A DNA stretch of 64,000 bases from Paludibacteraceae bacterium (GTDB taxonomy: Bacteria; Bacteroidota; Bacteroidia; Bacteroidales; Paludibacteraceae). The stretch is taken from positions 1-64,000 of the forward strand of contig JAFYZR010000013.1 of NCBI GenBank assembly GCA_017557345.1, written 5' to 3'. Positions within the stretch are counted from its first letter, which is position 1; each line of letters opens with the position of its first letter. The notes under the pieces are model-generated. The model was not told the origin of the DNA. It ran no database searches and was given only the letters and a program-made list of their open reading frames with translations. Below are positions 53,401 through 60,561 of this stretch, in pieces. Position numbers and translations under genes: made by a program.

Positions 53401-54367
53401 CGGCACAACCGTATTCTACCGGAACCTCTAATAACGTTTCGCCTTGAGGACCTTTGAACAGAACCGTATATTCATGAACCGTCATTGCCAAACGAACAGG
53501 ATTCTCAACGCGGAAATTATTTGTGTTGGCATTCTTCACTTTGTTGGTGTTGTCATCATAAGAACTTAGACTGCGGGCTAATTGGAAACAGTAATAACTG
53601 CTCGTATTGGAAGCAGTCGAACTCATATAACGAGATGACATCGAACCTATAGTAGGATTTGAGGATCTCTTAGGACCGCTCCACGAAACGATATTGGAAC
53701 TATTCGGAGATGCATATCCTGCATCGGGAAGGAAGATGGCACCTGCATTCTCCATAATCTCCCAATCGACTAAGGTGTAGTTGTTCTGAGCTCTATCTTC
53801 TGCAACTGGAGTAAAGTGTCCGCCGGCAGGAGTGGTCCAACCGTCCGGCAAAAGAATAAATCCTATAAGACCATTCACGGCTCCAAAGCCCATCAGCTGA
53901 CTGGCATTCGTACGGTTGTTAAAGAGGTACATCCATTCGTCTTTTGTCAGCGTACGCCATAAACCGGCCTGGTTGCCGCCGTTCGAAATGGCGCAATATT
54001 GTCCCCAGTCATAGTTCGTGCCCGCGATATCGGTCTTGTTACCATAAGCATAATCCGAATTGGTGTAACTGTACATCTCCGGATTCTTGTTGTTATAACC
54101 GCTTGTGCCCCAAGCGAATAAGTCAATCCAGTTGTTGTAATTCGCTTCAATACGGCCTTCATTCGGCTCGCCGATAACGCTGTCTTGGCGAACGGCAAAC
54201 TGCCATACTTTGTTACGCACATGATACTGGAGGTTACCTTGCGCAAAACGCACCTGTGTGCCATTGGCATCTACGGTGAAACGACCGCCTTTACTGCCGA
54301 CAGGGGCACTAAAGACCATGACTGCCGCAAATAAGCCGGCTGCCAGGAGGAGAAATCTGTTTTTCAT
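50465..54367 (-). CDS. mosaic secreted surface protein with C-terminal tag (1300 aa)
   Basis: Signal peptide MKNRFLLLAAGLFAAVMVFS. Residues about 25-290 form a domain with FAQGNLQYHVRNKVWQFA and GWTTPAGGHFTP-like sequence and the Trp/Asn-rich SNGGNQAGLWRTLTKDEWMY, which I know from many Bacteroidales surface proteins but cannot name. Then two InlB-like repeats (about 300-440; AGHTFTGWTTPDPMTLDY, DGYTFLSWDKDF), a beta-solenoid-like part (LILNNVTITTPNVTWGV), three GCDS-type repeats like those of the 2718-residue adhesin (GGCDSVAIMHLTIHPTY), starch-module-like domains and an OB-like part. The end, IQKVLREGQLFIIRDEKMYN plus IFGCEVK, is the shared tag. Monocistronic. Role unknown; adhesion or glycan binding is possible. 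Confidence 0.8.
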   Translation of the reverse strand: MKNRFLLLAAGLFAAVMVFSAPVGSKGGRFTVDANGTQVRFAQGNLQYHVRNKVWQFAVRQDSVIGEPNEGRIEANYNNWIDLFAWGTSGYNNKNPEMYSYTNSDYAYGNKTDIAGTNYDWGQYCAISNGGNQAGLWRTLTKDEWMYLFNNRTNASQLMGFGAVNGLIGFILLPDGWTTPAGGHFTPVAEDRAQNNYTLVDWEIMENAGAIFLPDAGYASPNSSNIVSWSGPKRSSNPTIGSMSSRYMSSTASNTSSYYCFQLARSLSSYDDNTNKVKNANTNNFRVENPVRLAMTVHEYTVLFKGPQGETLLEVPVEYGCAVTPPAAPAWAGHTFTGWTTPDPMTLDYITGPTTFTAQYEERTTYTVVFIDTYDATVLKTETVEPNAAATAPDEPSHNADGYTFLSWDKDFSHVTGNMVVYPNYRYGVRIAGEFITDLNRTDLSGIEGVTVGTGGSISFTPASKTLILNNVTITTPNVTWGVFNATLKGLRIEIRGTVDLHTPYCIALRTDVNTTIVGAAGTEPLLKVRNDGPLDHQVGEAGAGMCYTALTTWPNCNLNIEDCTVQVEGAGGVKAQGSSVITLKRVHLTSKVIGTPTSDKQRLVMYSFLSETEPVLIGCEPMSPEGLAYCSTCDPKGYAVNGELTRGEMEIGMPTPPCQDKTYAFTQTACGEFTWNGQKYTESGEYSQTFQIEGGCDSVAIMHLTIHPTYNHVISVETTDNPYVWEGSSYTESGTYTKVLHTVNWDCDSTVTLSLTIGEIPEPTCETKFFEFSAEAESEYVWEGQTYTVSGDYERVLKQKNNTCDSIVTLHLTIGGVAPTPTKTYYVAGNGEEGNPWCHGKYWDPAGSPMINGSITFYDVPAGTYFFKITDGEWGEGHEWAFGSVNQSCSSENVVNGGFDEKGNIKFNSMTMQNITITFDGTSICVTAPYGFGEDVKPDIWVYTIVGAFPWFSSDWDPYDSSNDMLMNEDSVCSLTKEGVYAVAGTYEYKVVGNRDYAQFEYPAYTNQTLEITDEGNYDIIFYFDLKTKELWYTLFRNMTPYEAIVAVSDLAEGQKTSYIVKITSAFVSKWEEGYPDEDYATFFITDNPGNMQSYEDRLKVRCVELKGGYEWEQRRLRIGESLSICGYLKRNEDKPEIVNGSYNILNASPEPQYLGWMRIVDFLAIRNFNDTVMLKGMVNDLPENESAAAWKYGYFVLSDETDAIVIHGLLTPEGKAGRFSTLDVINGDQISILAVYDQDEYGNPIVNNAVFVNREPRGNEGIEGVQDAESGIQKVLREGQLFIIRDEKMYNIFGCEVK

Positions 54368-54399
54368 AAGCTATATTATTTGGATTTGTTTGTTACAAC

Positions 54400-54443
54400 A
54401 CCTTTGCGTTGCAAAGGTAATAAAAAAAATTGATATATGCAAA
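54400..54443 (-). promoter_or_regulatory. sigA promoter for the 1300-aa protein, with inverted repeat
   Basis: TTTG (54443-54440), 20-bp spacer, TACCTTTG (54419-54412). ACCTTTGC, AAC and GCAAAGGT form a perfect 8-bp inverted repeat (54418-54400) over the transcription start. Confidence 0.85.
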
Positions 54444-54478
54444 TATTTTTGTGTTTTTTTTACTTTTTAGTAAAAATA

Positions 54479-54510
54479 GTTGCATAATCCAAAAAAAAGT
54501 ATTACTTTTG
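54479..54510 (+). promoter_or_regulatory. sigA promoter for the RNase R-like gene
   Basis: GTTG in the -33 position (54479-54482), 20-bp spacer, TACTTTTG (54503-54510). ATG 54520 is only 10 bases past the -7 box, leaving a leader of about 6 nt. Confidence 0.8.
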
Positions 54511-54519
54511 CACCTTGAA

Positions 54520-55833
54520 ATGAAGATGATTGACGAAAAGGAAATATTGCGCCGGCGCGACATGCGAGATGTGCTTACGTTTACTATCGATCCCGCTGAT
54601 GCCAAGGATTTCGATGATGCCATCAGTTTTGCGTATAATGACGATGGCACATACCAAATCGGTATCCACATTGCCGATGTCTCGTATTACGTCAAACCCA
54701 ATACGCCAATTGATGATGAAGCCTATAAACGTGGAACATCCGTTTATCTCGTAGACCGCGTTATTCCTATGCTTCCCGAAGAATTGTGCAACGATCTTTG
54801 TTCGCTGCGGCCTAATGAGGACAAGCTTTGTATGTCGGTCGTTTTTACGATGGATAGCAACGCACAAGTGCTCAAATATAAAATATGCAGAACCGTTATT
54901 CGTTCCGATGCACGGCTCAATTATCGCCAGGCGCAAGACATTATTGATCGGTATCAAGACGGTGTCATTACCTTATCATTACCTATGCAAGTCGAGGTTT
55001 TATGCATATTAAATAGCTTGGCGAAGAAACTTCGCGCAGAACGAATCGCTAACGGTGCCTTGACGATTGAGCAGGACGAGATACATTTCCGACTGGATGA
55101 GAACAAACATCCGGTCGAGATTTATTTTGAGCAACCCGATGATGCGCATCATCTGATTGAAGAATTCATGCTGCTGGCCAATAAAACAGTTGCAAAATCC
55201 GTAGGTTCCGGACGGCCTTTCGTTTATCGTGTTCACGATCTGCCGGATTCCGAAAAACTAGACGAGATAAAGAAATTCAAAAAGCGCTTCGCGCTTACAA
55301 AAGGCCGCAGAGCGAACGGACAAGCATTGCAACGGGTGGTGGATATGTTAACCATCAGAGCCCAGGCAAAAGCAGTCTATTCCACGTATAATATTGGCCA
55401 CTACGGCTTGGCTTTCAGCCATTATACCCACTTTACATCGCCTATTCGCCGTTACCCGGATTTGATGGTTCATCGCCTCGTCGAGAAATATATTTTGACT
55501 GGCAAACCCATCTCGCTTACCCGCGAAGAATTGGAAGATAAATGCGAACATTGCTCTGCCTGCGAACAGGAAGCGGCACAAGCCGAACGAGATTCCGTTA
55601 AGTTCTTCCAGGCTATGTGGCTCAAAGATCATGTAGGCGAAATTTTGCCCGGACATATTACTTCCATTACCGATTTTGGTTTCTTCGTGCAACTTGACCA
55701 AAGCCGGTGCGAAGGACTCGTGCATATGATGACCATCGAGCATCCCGAAGATTTTGTTCTCGGCGATCCCGTTACCGTGCAAGTCGTCCGAGTGGATGTT
55801 AATAAAGCACAAATTGACCTAGAGCTTGCATAA
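54520..55833 (+). CDS. shortened RNase R/RNase II-family exoribonuclease
   Basis: 3'-5' exoribonuclease with the RNB catalytic domain and one C-terminal S1 domain only. The RNB domain starts at once (RRRDMRDVLTFTIDPADAKDFDDAI, written here as one motif in two parts: RRRDMRDVLTF and TIDPADAKDFDDAI), and all four metal-binding Asp are present. GIHIADVSYYV, YSTYNIGHYGLAF and THFTSPIRRYPDLMVHRLVE are typical. S1 domain: GEILPGHITSITDFGFFVQL. At 437 residues it lacks the N-terminal cold-shock domains (family about 700), and the segment before GQALQRVVDM is also short. The promoter lies directly upstream, so no N-terminal part is missing by frameshift within this transcript. Confidence 0.88.
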   Translation: MKMIDEKEILRRRDMRDVLTFTIDPADAKDFDDAISFAYNDDGTYQIGIHIADVSYYVKPNTPIDDEAYKRGTSVYLVDRVIPMLPEELCNDLCSLRPNEDKLCMSVVFTMDSNAQVLKYKICRTVIRSDARLNYRQAQDIIDRYQDGVITLSLPMQVEVLCILNSLAKKLRAERIANGALTIEQDEIHFRLDENKHPVEIYFEQPDDAHHLIEEFMLLANKTVAKSVGSGRPFVYRVHDLPDSEKLDEIKKFKKRFALTKGRRANGQALQRVVDMLTIRAQAKAVYSTYNIGHYGLAFSHYTHFTSPIRRYPDLMVHRLVEKYILTGKPISLTREELEDKCEHCSACEQEAAQAERDSVKFFQAMWLKDHVGEILPGHITSITDFGFFVQLDQSRCEGLVHMMTIEHPEDFVLGDPVTVQVVRVDVNKAQIDLELA

Positions 55834-55856
55834 TTCAAAAAAAAGTAGTAATTTTG
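55825..55856 (+). promoter_or_regulatory. internal sigA promoter for the outer-membrane protein gene
   Basis: CTTG (55825-55828) lies in the last codons of the RNase gene; 20-bp spacer; TAATTTTG (55849-55856). The start codon TTG 55865 is 9 bases past the -7 box. Confidence 0.8.
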
Positions 55857-55864
55857 CAGCGGAT

Positions 55865-56611
55865 TTGAAAAAACGGCTTTACATATTCCTCCTTTGTTTG
55901 GCTTGCGCAATCTGCGCGCACGCGGAAACATTATTATTGCGTACAGGCGCACGCGTGAAAGGCTCTATCGTCTTCCAAAATGAAGAAGTAGTCATCATTA
56001 GGGATAAAGATGGCGCGCGTTTCCAATATCCAAAAGCGGATATTGAACAAGTGCTTGCCGATGAGGCACCTAAAACGGAGGAGCAGAAAAGCGATCAGAT
56101 AGAGCAAGCGGAAGAAATAACAACGCCGAAGAAAGCTTCCATTCTATTGGAATTGGCCGGAGGAGTAGCCGTTCTTCCGAACGATGCAGCGGGAGGCGCT
56201 GTGAGCGCAGATCTGCTCGTCGGATCGCATCATATAGGCGACCGACACTTGTTTATCGGAGGTGGATTGGGATACCACGGACTTTTCTTAGGCGGCGAGA
56301 AATATAATTTCCTGCCAATTCAAATAGCTCTCCGAATGCCGTTCATCGAAGCCAAACATGCGCCGGTCTTTGGCGCTGCTATAGGTTATGGTATCGCGCT
56401 TTCCAAAAATTACCTCGGAGGTATTTATTCCGGTATCGATTTCGGCTATCGCTGCCAAATCAATCCAAAGACCGCCATCTCGATCGTAGGCTATGCGCAA
56501 TTACAGCAAGCAAAGATAGAAGCAACGGAAATCATCGAGGGAACAGAATTTATCAATCGAACCGGACGTGTTTTCTTTACTCCGGGTCTTAAACTAGCGC
56601 TCTATTTCTAA
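55865..56611 (+). CDS. outer-membrane beta-barrel protein with N-terminal Sm-like domain (248 aa)
   Basis: I choose TTG 55865, which gives the signal peptide (M)KKRLYIFLLCLACAICAHA directly after the promoter; the in-frame TTG at 55826 lies upstream of the transcription start. Residues 20-60 form a small beta domain (TGARVKGSIVFQNEEVVIIR, then FQYPKADIEQV). A charged linker (about 62-90) leads to a C-terminal barrel of 8 or so strands rich in Gly and aromatic residues (HLFIGGGLGYHGLFLGG, GIYSGIDFGYRCQIN) ending with Phe (LKLALYF), the usual outer-membrane insertion signal. Unknown function. Followed by an RHH gene 19 bp later. Confidence 0.78.
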   Translation: MKKRLYIFLLCLACAICAHAETLLLRTGARVKGSIVFQNEEVVIIRDKDGARFQYPKADIEQVLADEAPKTEEQKSDQIEQAEEITTPKKASILLELAGGVAVLPNDAAGGAVSADLLVGSHHIGDRHLFIGGGLGYHGLFLGGEKYNFLPIQIALRMPFIEAKHAPVFGAAIGYGIALSKNYLGGIYSGIDFGYRCQINPKTAISIVGYAQLQQAKIEATEIIEGTEFINRTGRVFFTPGLKLALYF

Positions 56612-56630
56612 AAGAAAGGTAAACTAATCG

Positions 56631-56807
56631 TTGAAAGCTCCGCGGAAAAATAGAATTGCTATCATGCTCAACGAAAAAGAGCAAAAAGCGCTTGACCGTT
56701 ATTGCGCCAAATATGGCATCGAGAATCGCAGCCGTTTGATCCGCGAATCACTCATGCGTGCCATTCTTAAACAATTGGATAACGATCAACCCACATTGTT
56801 TGATTAA
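56631..56807 (+). CDS. ribbon-helix-helix protein (58 aa)
   Basis: Small gene read from TTG 56631 to TAA 56807. The product is KAPRKNRIAIMLNEKEQKAL (strand plus first helix), then DRYCAKYGIENRSRLIRESL and MRAILKQLDNDQPTLFD. The pattern RIAIMLNEKEQKAL...NRSRLIRESLM is that of MetJ/Arc-type DNA-binding proteins. ATG 56664 would remove the DNA-contacting strand, so TTG is preferred. It may autoregulate the operon or act on other genes. No toxin partner is adjacent. A strong terminator follows 4 bp later. Confidence 0.75.
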   Translation: MKAPRKNRIAIMLNEKEQKALDRYCAKYGIENRSRLIRESLMRAILKQLDNDQPTLFD

Positions 56808-56811
56808 ATCG

Positions 56812-56847
56812 AAAAAAAAATGCCTCCCTTTTCGGAGGCATTTTTTT
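56812..56847. terminator. bidirectional intrinsic terminator
   Basis: A-run, TGCCTCC, CTTTTC loop, GGAGGCA, T-run of seven. It serves the plus-strand RHH operon and the converging rpoD transcript. Confidence 0.95.
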
Positions 56848-56858
56848 CTAACTCGTTA

Positions 56859-57719
56859 TCACCCAAGGTAAGTCTGCAAAATATGGCTGCGTTGACCGGA
56901 GTTCAGTTTGCGGATGGCTTTCTCTTTAATCTGACGAACGCGCTCGCGGGTAAGATGAAGCTCATCTCCTATCTCCTCCAGCGTCTTTTCCGGCGTTCCG
57001 ATTCCGAAGAACTTACGCAAAATGTCCGCTTCACGCGGCGTTAGCGTTGCTAAAGCACGGCTAATCTCTGTAGAGAGTGATTCGTTGATCAGACCACGAT
57101 CCGCATTGGGCGAGTCTTCATTGATCATTACATCGATTAGACTGTTGTCTTCTCCCTCTACAAATGGTGCATCGACACTCACGTGGCGACCCGACATTTT
57201 CAGTGTGTCTGCAATCTTATCTACCGGAATATCCAGCATCTCGGCTAACTCTTCTGCACTCGGCTTACGCTCGTTTTCTTGTTCGAAACGTTGGAATGCT
57301 TTGTTAATCTTGTTCATCGAGCCAACCTGATTGAGAGGCAAACGCACGATACGGCTTTGCTCTGCCAAGGCCTGAAGGATAGATTGGCGAATCCACCATA
57401 CGGCATACGAGATAAACTTAAAACCACGGGTCTCATCGAATTTTTCTGCCGCCTTAATTAGACCTAAGTTTCCTTCGTTAATCAAATCAGGCAAACTCAA
57501 ACCTTGATTTTGATACTGCTTGGCAACAGATACTACAAAACGTAGATTGCTTTTGGTTAGTTTCTCGAGCGCCGCACGGTCTCCATTGCGGATACGACCG
57601 GCCAACTCTACTTCTTCTTCCACCGAAATCAACTCCTCTCGACCGATCTCTTGAAGATACTTGTCAAGACTTGCCGACTCACGATTGGTGATTGATTTTG
57701 TAATTTTTAATTGACGCAT
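56859..57719 (-). CDS. rpoD: primary sigma factor (RpoD/SigA type)
   Basis: Main RNA polymerase sigma factor, 286 residues, the compact Bacteroidota form without the long N-terminal region 1.1. Region 1.2 ([20 protein letters not shown]), region 2 ([40 protein letters not shown]), region 3 ([19 protein letters not shown]) and region 4 ([20 protein letters not shown], the -33 recognition helix) are all present. It should recognise the TTTG/TAnnTTTG promoters seen across the window. Cotranscribed with the upstream tRNA-Arg from the promoter at 57926. Confidence 0.97.
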   Translation of the reverse strand: MRQLKITKSITNRESASLDKYLQEIGREELISVEEEVELAGRIRNGDRAALEKLTKSNLRFVVSVAKQYQNQGLSLPDLINEGNLGLIKAAEKFDETRGFKFISYAVWWIRQSILQALAEQSRIVRLPLNQVGSMNKINKAFQRFEQENERKPSAEELAEMLDIPVDKIADTLKMSGRHVSVDAPFVEGEDNSLIDVMINEDSPNADRGLINESLSTEISRALATLTPREADILRKFFGIGTPEKTLEEIGDELHLTRERVRQIKEKAIRKLNSGQRSHILQTYLG

Positions 57720-57770
57720 TTCTATTAAATAGAATTTCGTTGTATTTATTTTTTTCGCCTTGTGGCGAAG

Positions 57771-57844
57771 TGATCCGGTCGGGATTCGAACCCGAGACCC
57801 ACAGCTTAGAAGGCTGTTGCTCTATCCAGCTGAGCTACCAGACC
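57771..57844 (-). tRNA. tRNA-Arg(UCU)
   Basis: 74-nt cloverleaf on the minus strand. Acceptor arms GGTCTGG and CCGGATC (with G-U pairs), D arm TAGCTCAGCTGGATAGAGCA, anticodon arm ACAGC-CTTCTAA-GCTGT with anticodon TCT, T arm CGGGTTCGAATCCCG, discriminator A. CCA is not encoded. A 6-bp hairpin (TTCGCC-ACAA-GGCGAA) follows between the tRNA and rpoD. Confidence 0.96.
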
Positions 57845-57894
57845 CCGGAGCGTATGCTCACAACAAATCGTGCCTACTTAGGCAAAATAGGGTG

Positions 57895-57926
57895 CAAAAG
57901 TACTGCTTTTTTTTGATATACGCAAA
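57895..57926 (-). promoter_or_regulatory. sigA promoter for tRNA-Arg and rpoD
   Basis: TTTG (57926-57923), 20-bp spacer, TACTTTTG (57902-57895). The 5' end of the tRNA is about 47 nt downstream, and rpoD follows on the same strand without an obvious terminator between. Confidence 0.85.
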
Positions 57927-57952
57927 TTTTTGCGAGTTTTTTCTGCAATTTT

Positions 57953-58267
57953 TTACAAAAGTGCATCAAAAAGTTGCGCCAAATCTTGCTTGCGGCTGGC
58001 GCCTACATGACGATTGACTAATTCTCCGTTACGGAAAAAGAGCATCGTCGGAATATTCATAATGCCATACTCCTCGCAGGTGTCAGGATTGTCATCTACA
58101 TCCAATTTTCCAACTACTACGCGACCTTCATAGTCATTGGATAACTCCTCTAAAATAGGAAGCATCATCTTACATGGTCCGCACCAGCCGGCCCAGAAAT
58201 CTACTACCACAGGTTTGCCTGACGCAATCACATCCTTGATGTTAGCGTCTGTAATTTCTACTGTCAT
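57953..58267 (-). CDS. trxA: thioredoxin
   Basis: Cytoplasmic disulfide reductase of 104 residues. The active site WAGWCGPCKMMLPIL is canonical, and the cis-Pro motif IMNIPTMLFFRNGE follows. The start overlaps the stop of the ClpC-type gene by 4 bp (ATGA), linking a disulfide reductase to an unfoldase gene. Confidence 0.97.
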   Translation of the reverse strand: MTVEITDANIKDVIASGKPVVVDFWAGWCGPCKMMLPILEELSNDYEGRVVVGKLDVDDNPDTCEEYGIMNIPTMLFFRNGELVNRHVGASRKQDLAQLFDALL

Positions 58268-60543
58268 AATACGTGTTGTTTTATATTTTTTATGGTTATT
58301 CTCTTTTGTTTCGGTTTGCGCAGCAAAATATCTGTCAGAGGATCTTCCAGATAGGTCTGAACAGCCCGCTTCACGGGACGAGCACCGTTCTTACGGTCAT
58401 AACTCTTTTCTATCAATTCACCAATCACTTCCGGTGTTACGCTTAGATGGTGACCTTGCGTCTTCAATCGTTGACGAAGGTTGCCCACCTCTACTTTTAC
58501 GATTTGCCCGATCGTCTCTCTGCTCAGCGGAGCGAAGGTAACGATATTATCGATACGATTCACGAACTCCGGCGGGAACTGCTTTTGTAGGGCCTTTGTC
58601 AAGGTCTTATCTACTTCTTTCTGACTCATCTCTTCTGCGCTGAATCCTATACCTGTACCGAATTCTTGCAATTGTCGAGTGCCTACATTGCTGGTCAAAA
58701 CAATGATGGTGTTTCGGAAATCAACCGAGTGACCCTGACGGTCGGTCAATCGGCCTTCGTCCAGCACTTGCAGCAATACATTAAAGATATCCGGATGGGC
58801 TTTTTCGATTTCATCGAAAAGAATGATGGAGTAGGGTTTTCTCCTCACGGCCTCGGTCAGTTTACCGCCGTCTTCATGTGCTACGTATCCCGGAGGTGCA
58901 CCTACTAACAGACTTACCGTGTGCTTCTCCATATATTCTGACATATCGAAGCGAATCATCGCATCCTTGCTGCCGAACATCTCTTCTGCCAGACATTGGG
59001 CAAGATAAGTCTTGCCAACGCCTGTTTGCCCGAGGAAGAAGAATGTTCCAATTGGTCGTCTCGGATCCCGTAAACCCAAGCGGCTACGCTGTATCGCTCT
59101 AACTACGGTATCTACTGCTTTGTCTTGACCGATGATTTTGCGCTTAAGTGCCTCGCCCATCGTACGTAACCGCTCGTTCTCTCCTCGCGCTACGCGCTGA
59201 ACAGGAACACCGCTCATCATACTTACTACTTCTGCTACCTCCTCTATCGTAACTGCGTTCGAGCGCTTTTTCTCCTCTCCGGCCTGACGGCGAGCATGCC
59301 GACGGGCACCCACCTCGTCCATCACATCTACTGCCTTATCCGGAAAAGCGCGATCGGTAATGTATCGCTCACTCAAATCAACACACGCCCGCAAAACATC
59401 TTCCGGATACATTACTTCGTGATACTGTCCGTAATAATCGCTTAGATGGATGAGAATCTTATAGGTTTCATCTTTTGTCGTCGGACGAACTTGCACTTTT
59501 TGGAAACGGCGTTCCAATGCGCCATCTTTCTCGATCGACTTGGCATACTCGGCAGTAGTGGTTGCCCCGATACATTGTACTTCTCCGCGAGCTAAAGCAG
59601 GTTTTAATATGTTTGCGGCATCCAATGAGCCTGATGCGTTGCCTGCACCGATAATAGTATGTATCTCGTCGATAAAAAGAATCACCTCATCATGATTGCG
59701 CAATTCGTTCAGCACTTGTTTCATGCGTTCCTCAAATTGACCGCGGTAGGTAGTTCCTGCCACCATGGAAGCCATTTCCAACGCAATAATCCGCTTGCCG
59801 TTCAGCACACCCGCTTCATTGCGTACAATGCGAAGTGCCAAACCTTCTACGATGGCCGATTTTCCTACGCCCGGTTCGCCAATCAGAATGGGGTTGTTCT
59901 TTTTGCGCCTACTCAATATCTGTACCACGCGCTCTATCTCCACTTCACGTCCAATCATGGGATCAAGTCGCTGTTCTTCCGCTGCTTTAGTCAGGTCACG
60001 GCCATATTTGTCCAATGCAGTCGTTTTGCCTTTTTTGCTCTTCGGCTCCTCATTTTGCGGTTGCCAGCTGCTCTCGTTGGGAACTTCGTTCTGTTCCTCT
60101 GCGCGTGGGGGATCAATGATATTATGTGGCTTGTCGTATAGTTCCACCAGTTGCTGATAACTTAATCCCCAACTATTCTCTAGATATGCTGCTGCAGAGT
60201 TAATCTCCTCCCGCATGATAGCAAGCAAGAGATGTACAGTGCCCACGGCTTCTGCGTTATACTCACGACTGATACCTTCGGCTATGCGCAAGATTCGCTC
60301 TGTCTGCATACTGCGTTCTACTTGCGATGCTATATCGGATTCCCCACGAACGTTATCCTCCAATTGCTCTTTCGCCTCTTCCGGCCGAAACTGAGCGCGT
60401 AGCAACAAATCGTATGCAGAGCACTCTATCAACCGCATAAGGGCTAATAATAAGTGTTCCGGCTCTACGTATTCGCTCTTCAAACGCTCTGCTTCTTCTT
60501 GCGCGTAGATGATGATTCGATTCAAATTCTGTGTTACTATCAT
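58264..60543 (-). CDS. clpC: ClpC/ClpA-type AAA+ unfoldase without M domain
   Basis: ATP-dependent unfoldase that feeds ClpP. 759 residues: an N-terminal double Clp repeat (1-140; [24 protein letters not shown]), D1 with [19 protein letters not shown] and [15 protein letters not shown]2 with [19 protein letters not shown] and [20 protein letters not shown], and a C-terminal [10 protein letters not shown] with the IGF-type ClpP-binding loop. Sequence is closest to ClpC, but the coiled-coil M domain between D1 and D2 is absent: [20 protein letters not shown] passes straight to [20 protein letters not shown]. Length and layout are therefore ClpA-like. Adaptor use probably differs from classical ClpC. 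Confidence 0.93.
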   Translation of the reverse strand: MIVTQNLNRIIIYAQEEAERLKSEYVEPEHLLLALMRLIECSAYDLLLRAQFRPEEAKEQLEDNVRGESDIASQVERSMQTERILRIAEGISREYNAEAVGTVHLLLAIMREEINSAAAYLENSWGLSYQQLVELYDKPHNIIDPPRAEEQNEVPNESSWQPQNEEPKSKKGKTTALDKYGRDLTKAAEEQRLDPMIGREVEIERVVQILSRRKKNNPILIGEPGVGKSAIVEGLALRIVRNEAGVLNGKRIIALEMASMVAGTTYRGQFEERMKQVLNELRNHDEVILFIDEIHTIIGAGNASGSLDAANILKPALARGEVQCIGATTTAEYAKSIEKDGALERRFQKVQVRPTTKDETYKILIHLSDYYGQYHEVMYPEDVLRACVDLSERYITDRAFPDKAVDVMDEVGARRHARRQAGEEKKRSNAVTIEEVAEVVSMMSGVPVQRVARGENERLRTMGEALKRKIIGQDKAVDTVVRAIQRSRLGLRDPRRPIGTFFFLGQTGVGKTYLAQCLAEEMFGSKDAMIRFDMSEYMEKHTVSLLVGAPPGYVAHEDGGKLTEAVRRKPYSIILFDEIEKAHPDIFNVLLQVLDEGRLTDRQGHSVDFRNTIIVLTSNVGTRQLQEFGTGIGFSAEEMSQKEVDKTLTKALQKQFPPEFVNRIDNIVTFAPLSRETIGQIVKVEVGNLRQRLKTQGHHLSVTPEVIGELIEKSYDRKNGARPVKRAVQTYLEDPLTDILLRKPKQKRITIKNIKQHVL

Positions 60544-60561
60544 ATCTCTTTCCTCTTTCTG

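Noticed and set aside
56631-56807. RHH protein as the antitoxin of a toxin-antitoxin pair
   Set aside because: No toxin-like gene lies on either side. The upstream gene is an outer-membrane protein and a terminator follows directly.
57745-57770. Hairpin TTCGCC/GGCGAA after tRNA-Arg as an intrinsic terminator
   Set aside because: On the transcript strand it is followed by an A-run and not a U-run, so it is more likely a processing feature between the tRNA and rpoD.
57953-58267. Thioredoxin and ClpC pair as a stress or toxin system
   Set aside because: Both are ordinary housekeeping genes with intact motifs; only the 4-bp overlap links them.
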